Assembly (NCBI GenBank): GCA_965199815.1
Contig: CBDATE010000018.1
Coordinates: 124,001 to 188,000, forward strand
Length of the DNA stretch: 64,000 nt
Direction: 5' to 3'
Source: Azotimanducus sp965199815
GTDB taxonomy: Bacteria; Pseudomonadota; Gammaproteobacteria; Pseudomonadales; Azotimanducaceae
The position numbers and the translations under genes are program-made. The notes beneath the pieces are model-generated. The model searched no databases and had not been told where the DNA came from. It was given only the letters and a program-made list of their open reading frames with translations. Positions 1 through 10,406 of the stretch are shown here, piece after piece. Each line of letters starts with the position of its first letter. Within the stretch, counting starts at the first letter, position 1.

Positions 1-3000
1 GGGCGCGCAAATCTGGCGAAACTGACAACGCGGTCACCTTGACGAACGCGAACACGGCGAGCGCGAGCTTCACCGCCCCGGACGACATTGCCGCGAATGT
101 GACACTCACCTTCGTGCTCACCGTCTCGGATGGTACGTTGAGCGCCACCGACGAGGTGGTCATCACGGTCACCGGTGCGAACGCCGCTGCCACCATCGGC
201 GGTGACCTGACTGGCACGGTGACCGAGGATGCCACCGAGACCACCGCCACGGGCACGGTGACGGTGACCGACAGCGACGGCACCAACACGGTGCAGGCGC
301 AGACCGATGCAGCGGGCACCTACGGCACACTCACCATTGCAACCAGTGGTGCCTGGACCTACACGCTCGACAACGCGGATGCCGACACCAACGCCTTGGC
401 CGCCGCCGCGACTGCCACCGATGCCTTTGAGATTGCTGCCGCGGACGGCACGGCAGGTACTGTCACCATCACGGTGACCGGTGCGAACGACGCACCGACG
501 GCCAACGCCGGGGCGGACACGACCGTGGCCGAGGGCGCGTCAGTGACCCTGTCCGGCACGGGCAGAGATCCGGATACGGGTGCGTCTCTCACCTACGCCT
601 GGGCGCGCAAATCCGGCGAAACTGACAACGCGGTCACCTTGACGAACGCGAACACAGCCAGTGCCAGCTTCACCGCCCCCGACGACATTGCCGCGAACGC
701 GACGCTCACCTTTGTGCTCACCGTCTCGGATGGTACGTTGAGCGCCACCGACGAGGTGGTCATCACGGTCACCGGTGCGAACGCCGCTGCCACCATCGGC
801 GGTGACCTGACTGGCACGGTGACCGAGGATGCCACCGAGACCACCGCCACCGGCACGGTGACGGTCAGCGACAGCGACGGCACCAACACCGTGCAGGCGC
901 AGACCGATGCAGCGGGCACCTACGGGACACTCAGCATTGCAACCAGTGGTGCCTGGACCTACACGCTCGACAACGCGGATGCCGACACCAACGCTTTGGC
1001 CGCCGCCGCGACTGCCACCGATGCCTTTGCGATTGCTGCCGCGGACGGCACGGCAGGTACTGTCACCATCACGGTGACCGGTGCGAACGACGCGCCGACG
1101 GCCAACGCCGGGGCGGACACAACTGTGGCCGAGGGCGCGTCGGTGACCCTGTCCGGCACGGGCAACGACCCGGATACGGGCGCGTCTCTCACCTACGCCT
1201 GGGCGCGCAAATCTGGCGAAACTGACAACGCGGTCACCTTGACGAACGCGAACACGGCGAGCGCGAGCTTCACCGCCCCGGACGACATTGCCGCGAACGC
1301 GACGCTCACCTTCGTGCTCACGGTCTCGGATGGTACGTTGAGCGCCACCGACGAGGTGGTCATCACCGTCACCGGTGCCAATGCCGCGGCCACCTTCGGC
1401 GGCGACCTGACTGGCACGGTGACCGAGGATGCCACCCAGACCACCGCCACCGGCACGGTGACGGTGACGGACAGCGACGGTGACAACACGGTGCAGGCGC
1501 AGACCGATGCAGCGGGCACCTACGGGACACTCAGCATTGCAACCAGTGGTGCCTGGACCTACACGCTCGACAACGCGGATGCCGACACCAACGCCCTGGC
1601 CGCCGCCGCGACTGCCACCGATGCCTTTGCGATTGCTGCCGCGGACGGCACGGCAGGTACTGTCACCATCACGGTGACCGGTGCGAACGACGCACCGACG
1701 GCCAACGCCGGGGCGGACACGACCGTGGCCGAGGGCGCGTCAGTGACCCTGTCCGGCACGGGCAGAGATCCGGATACGGGTGCGTCTCTCACCTACGCCT
1801 GGGCGCGCAAATCCGGCGAAACTGACAACGCGGTCACCTTGACGAACGCAAATACGGCGAGCGCGAGCTTCACCGCCCCGGATGACATTGCCGCGAACGC
1901 GACGCTTACCTTCGTGCTCACAGTCTCGGACGGCACGTTGAGCGCTACCGACGAGGTGGTCATCACGGTCACCGGTGCGAATGCCGCGGCCACCATCGGC
2001 GGTGACCTGACGGGTGCGGTGACCGAGGATGCCACCGAGACCACCGCCACGGGCACGGTGACGGTGACCGACAGCGACGGTACCAACACGGTGCAGGCGC
2101 AAACCGATGCAGCGGGCACCTACGGCACACTCAGCATTGCGACCAGTGGTGCCTGGACCTACACGCTCGACAACGCGGATGCCGACACCAACGCCTTGGC
2201 CGCCGCCGCGACTGCCACCGATGCCTTTGCGATTGCTGCCGCGGACGGCACGGCGGGTACTTTCACCATCACGGTGACCGGTGCCAACGATGCACCGACA
2301 GCCAACGCCGGGGCGGACACAACTGTGGCCGAGGGCGCGTCAGTGACCTTGTCCGGCACTGGCAACGACCCGGATACAGGCGCGTCTCTCACCTACGCCT
2401 GGGCGCGCAAGTCCGGCGAGACCAACAACGCGGTCACCTTGACGAACGCGAACACGGCGAGTGCCAGCTTCACCGCGCCGGATGACATCACCGCGGATGC
2501 CACGCTCACCTTCGTGCTCACCGTCTCGGATGGTACGTTGAGCGCCACCGACGAGGTGGTCATCACGGTCTCCGGTGCGAATGCCGCGGCCACCTTCGGC
2601 GGTGACCTGACGGGTACGGTGACCGAGGATGCCACCGAGACCACCGCCACCGGCACGGTGACGGTCAGCGACAGCGACGGTACCAACACGGTGCAGGCGC
2701 AGACCGATGCAGCGGGCACCTACGGGACACTCAGCATTGCAACCAGTGGTGCCTGGACCTACACGCTCGACAACGCGGATGCCGACACCAACGCCCTGGC
2801 CGCCGCCGCGACTGCCACCGATGCCTTTGCGATTGCTGCCGCGGACGGCACGGCAGGTACTGTCACCATCACGGTGACCGGTGCCAACGACGCGCCGACA
2901 GCCAACGCCGGGGCGGACACAACTGTGGCCGAGGGCGCGTCAGTGACCCTGTCCGGCACTGGCAACGACCCGGATACAGGCGCGTCTCTCACCTACGCCT

Positions 3001-4099
3001 GGGCGCGCAAGTCCGGCGAGACCGACAACGCGGTCACCTTGACGAACGCGAACACGGCCAGCGCCAGCTTCACCGCCCCCGACGACATTGCCGCGAATGC
3101 GACGCTCACCTTCGTGCTCACGGTCTCGGACGGCACGTTGAGCGACACCGACGAGGTGGTCATCACGGTTACCGGTGCCAATGCCGCGGCCACCTTCGGC
3201 GGTGACCTGACGGGTACGGTGACCGAGGATGCCACCGAGACCACCGCCACCGGCACGGTGACGGTCAGCGACAGCGACGGTACCAACACGGTGCAGGCGC
3301 AGACCGATGCAGCGGGCACCTACGGGACACTCAGCATTGCAACCAGTGGTGCCTGGACCTACACGCTCGACAACGCGGATGCCGACACCAACGCCCTGGC
3401 CGCCGCCGCGACTGCCACCGATGCCTTTGCGATTGCTGCCGCGGACGGCACGGCAGGTACTGTCACCATCACGGTGACCGGTGCCAACGACGCGCCGACA
3501 GCCAACGCCGGGGCGGACACAACTGTGGCCGAGGGCGCGTCAGTGACCCTGTCCGGCACTGGCAACGACCCGGATACAGGCGCGTCTCTCACCTACGCCT
3601 GGGCGCGCAAGTCCGGCGAAACTGACAACGCGGTCACCTTGACGAACGCAAATACGGCGAGCGCGAGCTTCACCGCCCCCGACGACATTGCCGCGAACGC
3701 GATACTTACCTTCGTGCTCACCGTCTCGGATGGTACGTTGAGCGCCACCGACGAGGTGGTCATCACCGTCACCGGTGCCAATGCCACGGCCACCATTGGC
3801 GGTGACCTGACGGGTGCGGTTACCGAGGATGCCACTCAGACCACCGCCACCGGCACGGTGACGGTGACCGACAGCGACGGCACCAACACGGTGCAGGCGC
3901 AAACCGATGCAGCGGGCACCTACGGGACACTCAACATTGCAACCAGTGGTGCCTGGACTTACACGCTCGACAACGCGGATGCCAACACCAACGCCTTGGC
4001 CGCCGCCGCGACTGCCACCGATGCCTTTGCGATTGCTGCCGCGGACGGCACGGCGGGTACTGTCACCATCACGGTGACCGGTGCCAACGATGCACCGAC
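1..4099 (+). repeat. Exact 600-bp tandem coding repeat, about 6.8 copies
   Basis: Units begin at about 1, 601, 1201, 1801, 2401, 3001 and 3601 with no length variation. Each encodes 200 residues and copies differ mostly by single substitutions such as RDPD/NDPD or ATIGG/ATFGG. The last copy ends near 4099, where the sequence switches to a different domain after NDAPT. The array continues upstream of the window. The high identity at DNA level suggests recent expansion or ongoing gene conversion. Confidence 0.97.
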
Positions 4100-7000
4100 G
4101 GTAGCGAACGCGATTGCCGATCAGACGGCGACGGTGGGAGTGGCGTTCTCCTACGCCTTCCCGGCGAACAGCTTCAGTGACGCGGACAGTGGCGACAGCC
4201 TCACCTACACAGCCATGCAGACGGACGGGACGACGGACAGCGCGCTGCCCACTTGGCTGAGCTTTGCCACTGGTACGCGCACCTTCTCGGGGACACCGCA
4301 ATCGACGGATGCCGGTACGCTGTCGGTGAAGGTGACGGCGAGCGATGGCACGGCTTCGGTGAGCGACACCTTTGATATTGAGGTGAGCCTGGTACCTGCC
4401 CTGGTGTTCACGCCGACTGCGCTGACGGTGGATGAGGGTGGTAGCGATACCTACACGGTGGCGCTGGCAGCGCAGCCGACGGCGGATGTGACGGTAACGG
4501 TGGCTGGCTCGGGCGATGTGAGCGTGTCTCCAACATCGCTGACCTTCACCGCAACGACCTGGGGCACGGCGCAGACGGTGACGGTGAGCGCCGCCGAGGA
4601 TGCGGATACGGTTGATGACAGCGTCACGCTGAGCCACACCGCTGCGAACGGAGGCTATGGCTCGGTGACGGGCAACCTGGTGGTGACGGTGGATGATGAC
4701 GACCAGAGCCTCACCTACACGGCGGCACCGGCGACCATGACGGTGGGAACACCCATCACGGCGCTGACGGCTACCGCGACGAACTTCACCGGCACACCTG
4801 GCTACTCGGTGACCACGGGCAGCTTGCCCACCGGGTTGGAGATTAGTAGCAGCACGGGTGCTATCACCGGTGCGCCGACGGCGGCGAGCACGAGCACGAC
4901 GACGGTGACGGTGACGGCGACTGCGGGCACCGGGACGGATGCACAGACAGCGACGGCGAACATCACTTTCCCGGCTGTTGGCAAGGGGACGCTGGCGATA
5001 CCGACCAACCTGGCGCTGAAGGCGAACACGCAGCGCAAGACCGGTTTCACGGTGAGCTGGACGGCGGTACTGAATGCGACGGGTTACACGGCGACGGCCA
5101 CCCCGAGCGGCGGGACTGCGGTGACCGGCACGGTGGATACAACGGGCACCAACCCCGAAGCGACCTTCATCGGGCTTACGGTGGGCACCACCTACACGGT
5201 GAGCGTGGTCGCGAAGGGTAACGCCAACTACAACGACAGCGCGGAGCAGACACTGAGTCAGGCGACGGCGGCGAACGCGGCACCGACAGTGGCCAATGCG
5301 ATTCCCGATCAGGCGGCGACGACAGATACGGCGTTCAGCTTCACCCTCCCTGCGGGCACCTTCAGTGACGCGGACAGTGGCGACAGCCTCACCTACACAG
5401 CCATGCAGACGGACGGGACGACGGACAGCGCGCTGCCGACTTGGCTGAGCTTCACCGCGGGCACGGGTGTCTTCTCGGGTACGCCGACATCCACGGACAC
5501 CGGAACGCTGTCGGTGAAGGTGACGGCGAGCGACGGAATGGATTCGATCAGCGACACCTTCGATATTGTGGTGTCGGCGGCGGACACCGCCCCCGCCTTC
5601 GAGAGTAGCGCGACCATCACGGACAAGACCTTCACGGTGGATGCCGAGATAACCGCCTTCACCCTGCCGGAGGCGACAGGCGGCAACGGCACCATCAGCT
5701 ACGCGCTGACCCCCGACCTGCCGACGGGGCTGAGCTTGGATACCTCCACGCGCGAGGTCAGTGGTACGCCAACGGCGGCAGCGAGTGCAACCACCTACAC
5801 CTGGCGGGCTTCGGACAGCGACAGCAACACCGCCAACAGCGACACGGCGGTGCTGACCTTTCAAGTGACGGTGGTGGACGCGGCACCGATCATGACACCG
5901 ACGCAGGTGAGCAACCTGCAGGTGAGCGCAGGAGATGGGTCGCTCGAGGTGAGCTGGACGGCGGCGAGTGTGGCTCCGAACGGCTACAGCGTCCGCTGGC
6001 GGGAGCGAGGGCCGGGCAACGCGCTCACGCCGGTGAACGAAGTGGACGGTACCTCGTTCACGATTCCCGATCTGATCAACGGTCAGGAGTATGTGGTGCG
6101 TGTGGAGACGCGTAACGCAGCGGATGACGGTGTACAGGGAGGCACAGTGGTGACGGTCACGGGAACGCCTGTGGAAGAGGAGTCGGTCGTCACACCGACG
6201 CAGGTGAGCAACCTGCAGGTGAGCGCAGGAGATGGGTCGCTCGAGGTGAGCTGGACGGCGGCGAGTGTGGCTCCGAACGGCTACAGCGTACGCTGGCGGG
6301 AGAAAGGGCCGGGCAACGCGCTCACGCCGGTGAACGAAGTGGACGGTACCTCCTTCACGATTCCCGATCTGACCAACGATCAGGAGTACGTGGTGCGTGT
6401 GGATACGCGCAACGCAGCGGATACCGGCATACAGGCAGGTACGGTGGTGACAGCAACTGGTACGCCGACGGAGACGGACAGCGCACCGACCTTCGCGCCC
6501 GGCACCGCCATCCCGACCCAGACCTGGAGGGTGGACACATCCGTGAATCTCACCCTGCCGGAAGCGACGGGTGGCAACGGCGTACTGAGTTACACACTCA
6601 CCCCCGACCTGCCAGCAGGAGTGACGCTGGATGCCACGACGCGCGTGGTCAGCGGTACGCCGACGGCGACGGCGAGCACAGGCACCTACACTTGGCGGGT
6701 TTCGGACGGTGATTCGAACACATCGAACAGCGATACAGCGGAGCTGAGCTTCCAGTTGAGGGTTGATGAGAGGAGGGATGCACGGCCAACGGTAAGCAGT
6801 TTGCCGAGGGTGAGTATTGAAGATACGGAGGCGATGGAGGGGGATACTCTGCTGTTCCGGGTGGTGCTCTCCGAGGCAGTGCAGCATCGGGTGAAGGTGT
6901 ACTGGATGACACGGCCGGGGACGGCGACGGCGAATCGGGATTTTTCGTCAGCTACCGGGGCAGTGGTATTCAGGCCGGGTGTGACGGAGCGCAGGATTCG

Positions 7001-8708
7001 TGTGCGGACGATGGAAGACAGCCACGATGACCCGGACGAGACGATGCAGGTGCGCTTGTCGAGTCCACGAGGCATCTTGATAGGAGACGGCGTAGCGACC
7101 GGCACGATCAACAACTCGGATGCGCTGCCGACGGCGTGGCTGGCGCGCTTCGGGCGAGCGATGACGGAGCAGGCGCTTGAGGGTATAGAGCAGCGGTTGA
7201 CGGCCCCGCGGGAAGCGGGGACGCAGGGCACTGTGGCCGGGATGACGCTTGATTCGCTCGGACTGTTTGCGGACGGGGCGGGTGCCTGGCCGCCCACAGG
7301 GAAGGTTTCGAGAGAAGGCTCAGGGGAAGTTTCAGGGGATGTCTCAGGGGAGACGCTCGGCGGCGGGTCATTCGGCAGCTATTTCAACAGCACACCGCTT
7401 GATGGCTCGCCTGTGTTTGGCGCTGGTGCATCAAGGCAAGGCGGCGCATCCTTCGCAAGCTCACCCTTCGGCGGCGGTCTGCTGACCACGAGCAACTTCA
7501 CGCACACGGGCGCGATGGATGAAGCCGGTGGCAGCCTCGCCTTCTGGGGTCGAGGTGCCCGCGCGGACTTCCGCGGACGCGACGGTATGGAGAACCTTGA
7601 TGGCCAGACGGAGACCGCCACTCTGGGTGCGGACTACGCCAGAGACCGGTGGCTGACCGGTGTCATGCTGACGAGCAGTCGCGGTACCGGCGGGTATCAC
7701 GGTGTGGCGAGCGGGGAGGTCGAAGTCTCTCTGACCGCAGCGATACCCTATGGGTCGTACCGGTTCTCGGAACGGCTGGATGTGTGGGGTGCTGTCGGGC
7801 GTGGCACGGGTGCACTCACGCTCACGCCGGAGGGCGAGGGCAGCATCGAGGCTGGTCTCGACTGGAGCATGGTGTCGGCTGGGCTGCGCGGCGGGTTGTT
7901 CGGGGCAGCGGGGCATGGTCCGGCAGTGACGCTGGTATCGGATGTGCTCTGGTCTCGTACCGGTTCGGGTCGCGTGGAAGCGGGTGAGGGACATTCGAGC
8001 CTGGCCTCGTCCGAGGCGGATACTTCGCGGCTGCGGCTGGGTCTCGAGGGGAGCTGGGCATTGACGCTGGGGAATGTCGGCGCGGTGACACCGAAGCTGG
8101 AAGCGGGAGTGCGCCATGACGACGGCGATGCCGAGCAAGGCTTCGGAGTGGAAGTCGGTGGTGGTCTGGCATGGACGCTGCCTGCACTTGGGCTGACACT
8201 TGATGTGTCCGGTCGCACCTTGCTGACGCATGAAGACGATAAGCAGGAAGCGCACGGGTTCTCGGTGGCGCTGAACTTTGATCCGAGCACGGCGAGTACG
8301 CGCGGCTTCACGCTGAACCTGCGTCAGGACATCGGCGGGCCGTCGAGTGGCGGGGTACAGGCGCTGTTCGCCTCGGAGCTTCCCGGTATCGGCGGGATGG
8401 GCATGGGCGGCGGCGCTGCTGGCACTCGCTGGACGCTGGAGACGGCCTATGGACTGGCGGCTTACGGCGACAAGTTCACGCTGAGTCCGACCTTCGGCCT
8501 GACTGCTTCCGATACCTCGATTGATTATAGGCTCGGCTGGCAGCTGACACCGGCGCTCAGTGAAGACGCGCTGAATCTCTCGCTGACATTCAAGGTCACG
8601 CGCCGCGAGCTGCTTGATGTGGGGACTGTCGGCAGCATTGGCAGCATCGGTACGCCGGAGCAAGACCCCGAACACGGAGTGCAGATTGAGGCGAGTGCTC
8701 GCTGGTAG
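1..8708 (+). CDS. Giant repeat-built autotransporter adhesin, 5'-truncated by the window
   Basis: The reading frame is open from the first full codon (base 3), so the true start lies upstream; over 2,900 residues are visible. From N to C it shows nearly seven copies of a 200-aa unit (a PKD/Ig-like domain plus a VCBS-like domain) to about 4099, then cadherin/He_PIG-like domains ending in FSGTP, a Calx-beta-like stretch (about 4400-4700), fibronectin-III-like domains (about 4990-5275 and a tandem pair at 5895-6470), another Calx-beta-like domain (about 6780-7110), a linker, and a beta-barrel-like C-terminus from about 7500 that ends in an aromatic residue (ARW). This is the plan of a type V (autotransporter) surface protein: the barrel sits in the outer membrane and the repeats are displayed outside, probably for adhesion or biofilm. 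Repeats are rich in Ala, Thr, Asp and Gly with almost no Cys. No protease or passenger catalytic motif was seen. The class call is strong; the ligand is unknown. Confidence 0.88.
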   Translation, partial: ARKSGETDNAVTLTNANTASASFTAPDDIAANVTLTFVLTVSDGTLSATDEVVITVTGANAAATIGGDLTGTVTEDATETTATGTVTVTDSDGTNTVQAQTDAAGTYGTLTIATSGAWTYTLDNADADTNALAAAATATDAFEIAAADGTAGTVTITVTGANDAPTANAGADTTVAEGASVTLSGTGRDPDTGASLTYAWARKSGETDNAVTLTNANTASASFTAPDDIAANATLTFVLTVSDGTLSATDEVVITVTGANAAATIGGDLTGTVTEDATETTATGTVTVSDSDGTNTVQAQTDAAGTYGTLSIATSGAWTYTLDNADADTNALAAAATATDAFAIAAADGTAGTVTITVTGANDAPTANAGADTTVAEGASVTLSGTGNDPDTGASLTYAWARKSGETDNAVTLTNANTASASFTAPDDIAANATLTFVLTVSDGTLSATDEVVITVTGANAAATFGGDLTGTVTEDATQTTATGTVTVTDSDGDNTVQAQTDAAGTYGTLSIATSGAWTYTLDNADADTNALAAAATATDAFAIAAADGTAGTVTITVTGANDAPTANAGADTTVAEGASVTLSGTGRDPDTGASLTYAWARKSGETDNAVTLTNANTASASFTAPDDIAANATLTFVLTVSDGTLSATDEVVITVTGANAAATIGGDLTGAVTEDATETTATGTVTVTDSDGTNTVQAQTDAAGTYGTLSIATSGAWTYTLDNADADTNALAAAATATDAFAIAAADGTAGTFTITVTGANDAPTANAGADTTVAEGASVTLSGTGNDPDTGASLTYAWARKSGETNNAVTLTNANTASASFTAPDDITADATLTFVLTVSDGTLSATDEVVITVSGANAAATFGGDLTGTVTEDATETTATGTVTVSDSDGTNTVQAQTDAAGTYGTLSIATSGAWTYTLDNADADTNALAAAATATDAFAIAAADGTAGTVTITVTGANDAPTANAGADTTVAEGASVTLSGTGNDPDTGASLTYAWARKSGETDNAVTLTNANTASASFTAPDDIAANATLTFVLTVSDGTLSDTDEVVITVTGANAAATFGGDLTGTVTEDATETTATGTVTVSDSDGTNTVQAQTDAAGTYGTLSIATSGAWTYTLDNADADTNALAAAATATDAFAIAAADGTAGTVTITVTGANDAPTANAGADTTVAEGASVTLSGTGNDPDTGASLTYAWARKSGETDNAVTLTNANTASASFTAPDDIAANAILTFVLTVSDGTLSATDEVVITVTGANATATIGGDLTGAVTEDATQTTATGTVTVTDSDGTNTVQAQTDAAGTYGTLNIATSGAWTYTLDNADANTNALAAAATATDAFAIAAADGTAGTVTITVTGANDAPTVANAIADQTATVGVAFSYAFPANSFSDADSGDSLTYTAMQTDGTTDSALPTWLSFATGTRTFSGTPQSTDAGTLSVKVTASDGTASVSDTFDIEVSLVPALVFTPTALTVDEGGSDTYTVALAAQPTADVTVTVAGSGDVSVSPTSLTFTATTWGTAQTVTVSAAEDADTVDDSVTLSHTAANGGYGSVTGNLVVTVDDDDQSLTYTAAPATMTVGTPITALTATATNFTGTPGYSVTTGSLPTGLEISSSTGAITGAPTAASTSTTTVTVTATAGTGTDAQTATANITFPAVGKGTLAIPTNLALKANTQRKTGFTVSWTAVLNATGYTATATPSGGTAVTGTVDTTGTNPEATFIGLTVGTTYTVSVVAKGNANYNDSAEQTLSQATAANAAPTVANAIPDQAATTDTAFSFTLPAGTFSDADSGDSLTYTAMQTDGTTDSALPTWLSFTAGTGVFSGTPTSTDTGTLSVKVTASDGMDSISDTFDIVVSAADTAPAFESSATITDKTFTVDAEITAFTLPEATGGNGTISYALTPDLPTGLSLDTSTREVSGTPTAAASATTYTWRASDSDSNTANSDTAVLTFQVTVVDAAPIMTPTQVSNLQVSAGDGSLEVSWTAASVAPNGYSVRWRERGPGNALTPVNEVDGTSFTIPDLINGQEYVVRVETRNAADDGVQGGTVVTVTGTPVEEESVVTPTQVSNLQVSAGDGSLEVSWTAASVAPNGYSVRWREKGPGNALTPVNEVDGTSFTIPDLTNDQEYVVRVDTRNAADTGIQAGTVVTATGTPTETDSAPTFAPGTAIPTQTWRVDTSVNLTLPEATGGNGVLSYTLTPDLPAGVTLDATTRVVSGTPTATASTGTYTWRVSDGDSNTSNSDTAELSFQLRVDERRDARPTVSSLPRVSIEDTEAMEGDTLLFRVVLSEAVQHRVKVYWMTRPGTATANRDFSSATGAVVFRPGVTERRIRVRTMEDSHDDPDETMQVRLSSPRGILIGDGVATGTINNSDALPTAWLARFGRAMTEQALEGIEQRLTAPREAGTQGTVAGMTLDSLGLFADGAGAWPPTGKVSREGSGEVSGDVSGETLGGGSFGSYFNSTPLDGSPVFGAGASRQGGASFASSPFGGGLLTTSNFTHTGAMDEAGGSLAFWGRGARADFRGRDGMENLDGQTETATLGADYARDRWLTGVMLTSSRGTGGYHGVASGEVEVSLTAAIPYGSYRFSERLDVWGAVGRGTGALTLTPEGEGSIEAGLDWSMVSAGLRGGLFGAAGHGPAVTLVSDVLWSRTGSGRVEAGEGHSSLASSEADTSRLRLGLEGSWALTLGNVGAVTPKLEAGVRHDDGDAEQGFGVEVGGGLAWTLPALGLTLDVSGRTLLTHEDDKQEAHGFSVALNFDPSTASTRGFTLNLRQDIGGPSSGGVQALFASELPGIGGMGMGGGAAGTRWTLETAYGLAAYGDKFTLSPTFGLTASDTSIDYRLGWQLTPALSEDALNLSLTFKVTRRELLDVGTVGSIGSIGTPEQDPEHGVQIEASARW
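5895..6470 (+). repeat. 297-bp tandem duplication of a fibronectin-III-like domain
   Basis: Bases 5895-6191 and 6192 to about 6470 encode almost identical 99-aa domains (QVSNLQVSAGDGSLEVSW start). They differ in a few codons, for example RWRERGP versus RWREKGP and LINGQEY versus LTNDQEY. It lies inside the giant adhesin gene and keeps the frame. Confidence 0.93.
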
Positions 8709-8740
8709 GCACAACGGGTACACCCCTCACCGGCGGGGAT

Positions 8741-8794
8741 CTTTCCTCCTTCCCCGCGCTCGCCCCACGGTCTCATATCCGGTGAACGAGCACA
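8741..8794 (+). mobile_element. Relic of an insertion-sequence terminus
   Basis: This stretch aligns, in reverse orientation, with the transposase 3' end and terminus of the broken IS at 55011-55070. It shares the runs ATCTTTCCTCCTT, CGCTCGCC, TCTCATAT, GTGAAC and AGCACA in the same order and spacing, roughly 80% identical by eye. It begins about 30 bp after the adhesin stop codon. No transposase reading frame remains, so this is an old solo end or truncated copy. Confidence 0.7.
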
Positions 8795-8876
8795 CTGCAT
8801 ATGAAGATGCAGCGAGACTCTTGTATCATCGCGTGTACTGCTTCAGACATTCGTGCTCACAAACGGAGGATCACTT

Positions 8877-9542
8877 ATGGACATGGGAATCTGGATTGAC
8901 GTACTGAGCCGCTGGGGTCATACCCTGTTCGGCATTGCCTGGATTGGGCTCCTGTATTACTTCAACTTCGTGCAGGGCAGCGCATTCAAGGAACTGCAAG
9001 CCTCGTCGCGCACGGATGCCTTCACCACGCTGGTGCCACGCGCGCTCTGGTGGTTCCGTTGGGCGGCCATGTTCACCTTCCTGACCGGCGTGATTCTGCT
9101 CTGGTTCCGCGGCATGGGCACGACTACCTATATCGCCTGGGGAGCCATCCTCGGCACCATCATGTTCCTGAACGTGTGGCTTGTCATCTGGCCCAACCAG
9201 CGCGTGGTGATTGCCTCCAGCGAGGCGGTAAAGGGCGGTGGCGATGCCGATCCGGCGGCAGGTGCCGCGGCTGCCCGTGCGTTGCTGGCATCACGCACCA
9301 ACACCCTGTTTTCCTTGCCCATGCTGTTCTTCATGACCTTCAGCGCACACGCGCCCTACCTCGCCGGTTCCGTGATGGAGATCAGCCTGATCAATATCCT
9401 CGTAATGGGCATCATCATTGCCGCCATTGAAGCCAATGCCATCTGGGGCAAGATGCAGGTGCCCATCGAGTCGGTGCGCTCGGTCATCATCAGTTCTCTG
9501 GTGCTGACAGTGGTGATGGCGGTACTCGCCAACATACTCTGA
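8877..9542 (+). CDS. PuuD-type (urate hydroxylase N-terminal) membrane domain protein
   Basis: The 221-aa integral membrane protein has motifs of the membrane part of PuuD/urate oxidase N-terminal proteins: WGHTLFGIAWIGLLYYFNF near the start, WWFRWAAMFTFLTGV, and NVWLVIWPNQ, with about five to six hydrophobic segments. Full PuuD is about 400 aa and carries a C-terminal cytochrome c domain; no CxxCH is present here, so only the membrane module exists. The ATG at 8877 was chosen because a good ribosome site (GGAGGA, 8865-8870) lies six bases upstream; an in-frame GTG at 8853 overlaps that site. A urate role is not established for the short form. A second gene follows after 10 bases. Confidence 0.72.
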   Translation: MDMGIWIDVLSRWGHTLFGIAWIGLLYYFNFVQGSAFKELQASSRTDAFTTLVPRALWWFRWAAMFTFLTGVILLWFRGMGTTTYIAWGAILGTIMFLNVWLVIWPNQRVVIASSEAVKGGGDADPAAGAAAARALLASRTNTLFSLPMLFFMTFSAHAPYLAGSVMEISLINILVMGIIIAAIEANAIWGKMQVPIESVRSVIISSLVLTVVMAVLANIL

Positions 9543-9552
9543 CGCTCCGCTC

Positions 9553-10323
9553 GTGGCTGAACATGTGCCAGACGACCCACTGACTACCGAAGGGTCGGGC
9601 GGTGGCAGCTACGCGCGCACTTCGAGGCGCGCTTCGAGCAGTGCCCCCGCGAGCAAGTTGATCGGCGTGTACGCGCTGCTCGCGCTGGCCGTGGTGGGGA
9701 TGGTGGTTCTTGGTGGTGTGGCTTTTCGTGCCCAGGCCGACCTTGACGCGCTCAAGTCGCAGGATCAGAGCGCTGCTGCGCGCTTGGCAGAGATCGAAAC
9801 CCGGCTGCAGATTACCGATGAGGACCGGAGTCGGGCAGACACGGCAATCGAGGGACAGATCGATTTCTGGGAGGATGAGATTCGCAAGCTCTGGACCATT
9901 GCCAATGAACGCAATCGCAACTGGATTACCCAGAACCAGAGCGGCCTCGAGAGCCAGCAATCGAAACTCTCCGAGGTTTCCGGTGAACTCGAGGGCTTGA
10001 GCGCTGCCGTGGCGAGAGTCGAGGCGGGGCTCGGGAATCAACGCGAGATTACCAATCGTCTTGACGTGCTGAGCCGCCAGGTGACCGAATTTGGTCGCCT
10101 GGTGCGCGAATCGACCGACAAGGCCAACACCGCCAGCATCACCCTCGCGCGACTCGAATCGGATGTCGCGCAGATGCGCGAAGAGAACGCCGAGTATCAG
10201 GCCTCTGTGGACTCCTTCCGCCGTCAGGTGACCAGCCGCATCGAAGCGCTTCGAGCCCAGGTGCAGGCTGTTGAAGCCAGGCCCCCGCCCCCTGCCCCTT
10301 CGCTTGGTATCGAAGGAGGCTGA
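9553..10323 (+). CDS. Membrane-anchored coiled-coil protein of unknown function
   Basis: The 256-aa protein starts at GTG, 10 bases after the PuuD-like stop, so the two are probably co-transcribed. A low-complexity Ser/Gly/Pro N-terminus (residues 1-36) is followed by one transmembrane helix at about 37-58 (LIGVYALLALAVVGMVVLG) and then about 170 residues of Glu/Gln/Arg-rich coiled coil, ending in a Pro-rich tail. It resembles single-pass scaffold or cell-envelope organising proteins, but no family is recognisable. The predicted topology has a short cytoplasmic N-terminus and a long periplasmic coiled coil. Confidence 0.6.
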   Translation: MAEHVPDDPLTTEGSGGGSYARTSRRASSSAPASKLIGVYALLALAVVGMVVLGGVAFRAQADLDALKSQDQSAAARLAEIETRLQITDEDRSRADTAIEGQIDFWEDEIRKLWTIANERNRNWITQNQSGLESQQSKLSEVSGELEGLSAAVARVEAGLGNQREITNRLDVLSRQVTEFGRLVRESTDKANTASITLARLESDVAQMREENAEYQASVDSFRRQVTSRIEALRAQVQAVEARPPPPAPSLGIEGG

Positions 10324-10406
10324 CGCGAACGCAGTATCCGACGCGCACACAGTATCGAGAAGGATGCGCTATAGTCGCCGCTGTTTTCGATTTCAGGATG
10401 CCTTGC

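Noticed and set aside
1..4099. Possible CRISPR array or satellite because of regular repeats
   Set aside because: Units are 600 bp with no short repeat-spacer pattern and encode continuous protein domains.
3540..6887. A 1,115-aa open frame on the minus strand across the adhesin gene
   Set aside because: It is an antisense shadow of the repetitive GC-rich adhesin: Arg/His-rich with no domain, while the plus frame has clear Ig-like domains.
7461..8723. A 420-aa minus-strand frame opposite the beta-barrel
   Set aside because: Arg/Pro/His-rich shadow of the autotransporter barrel with no recognisable motif.
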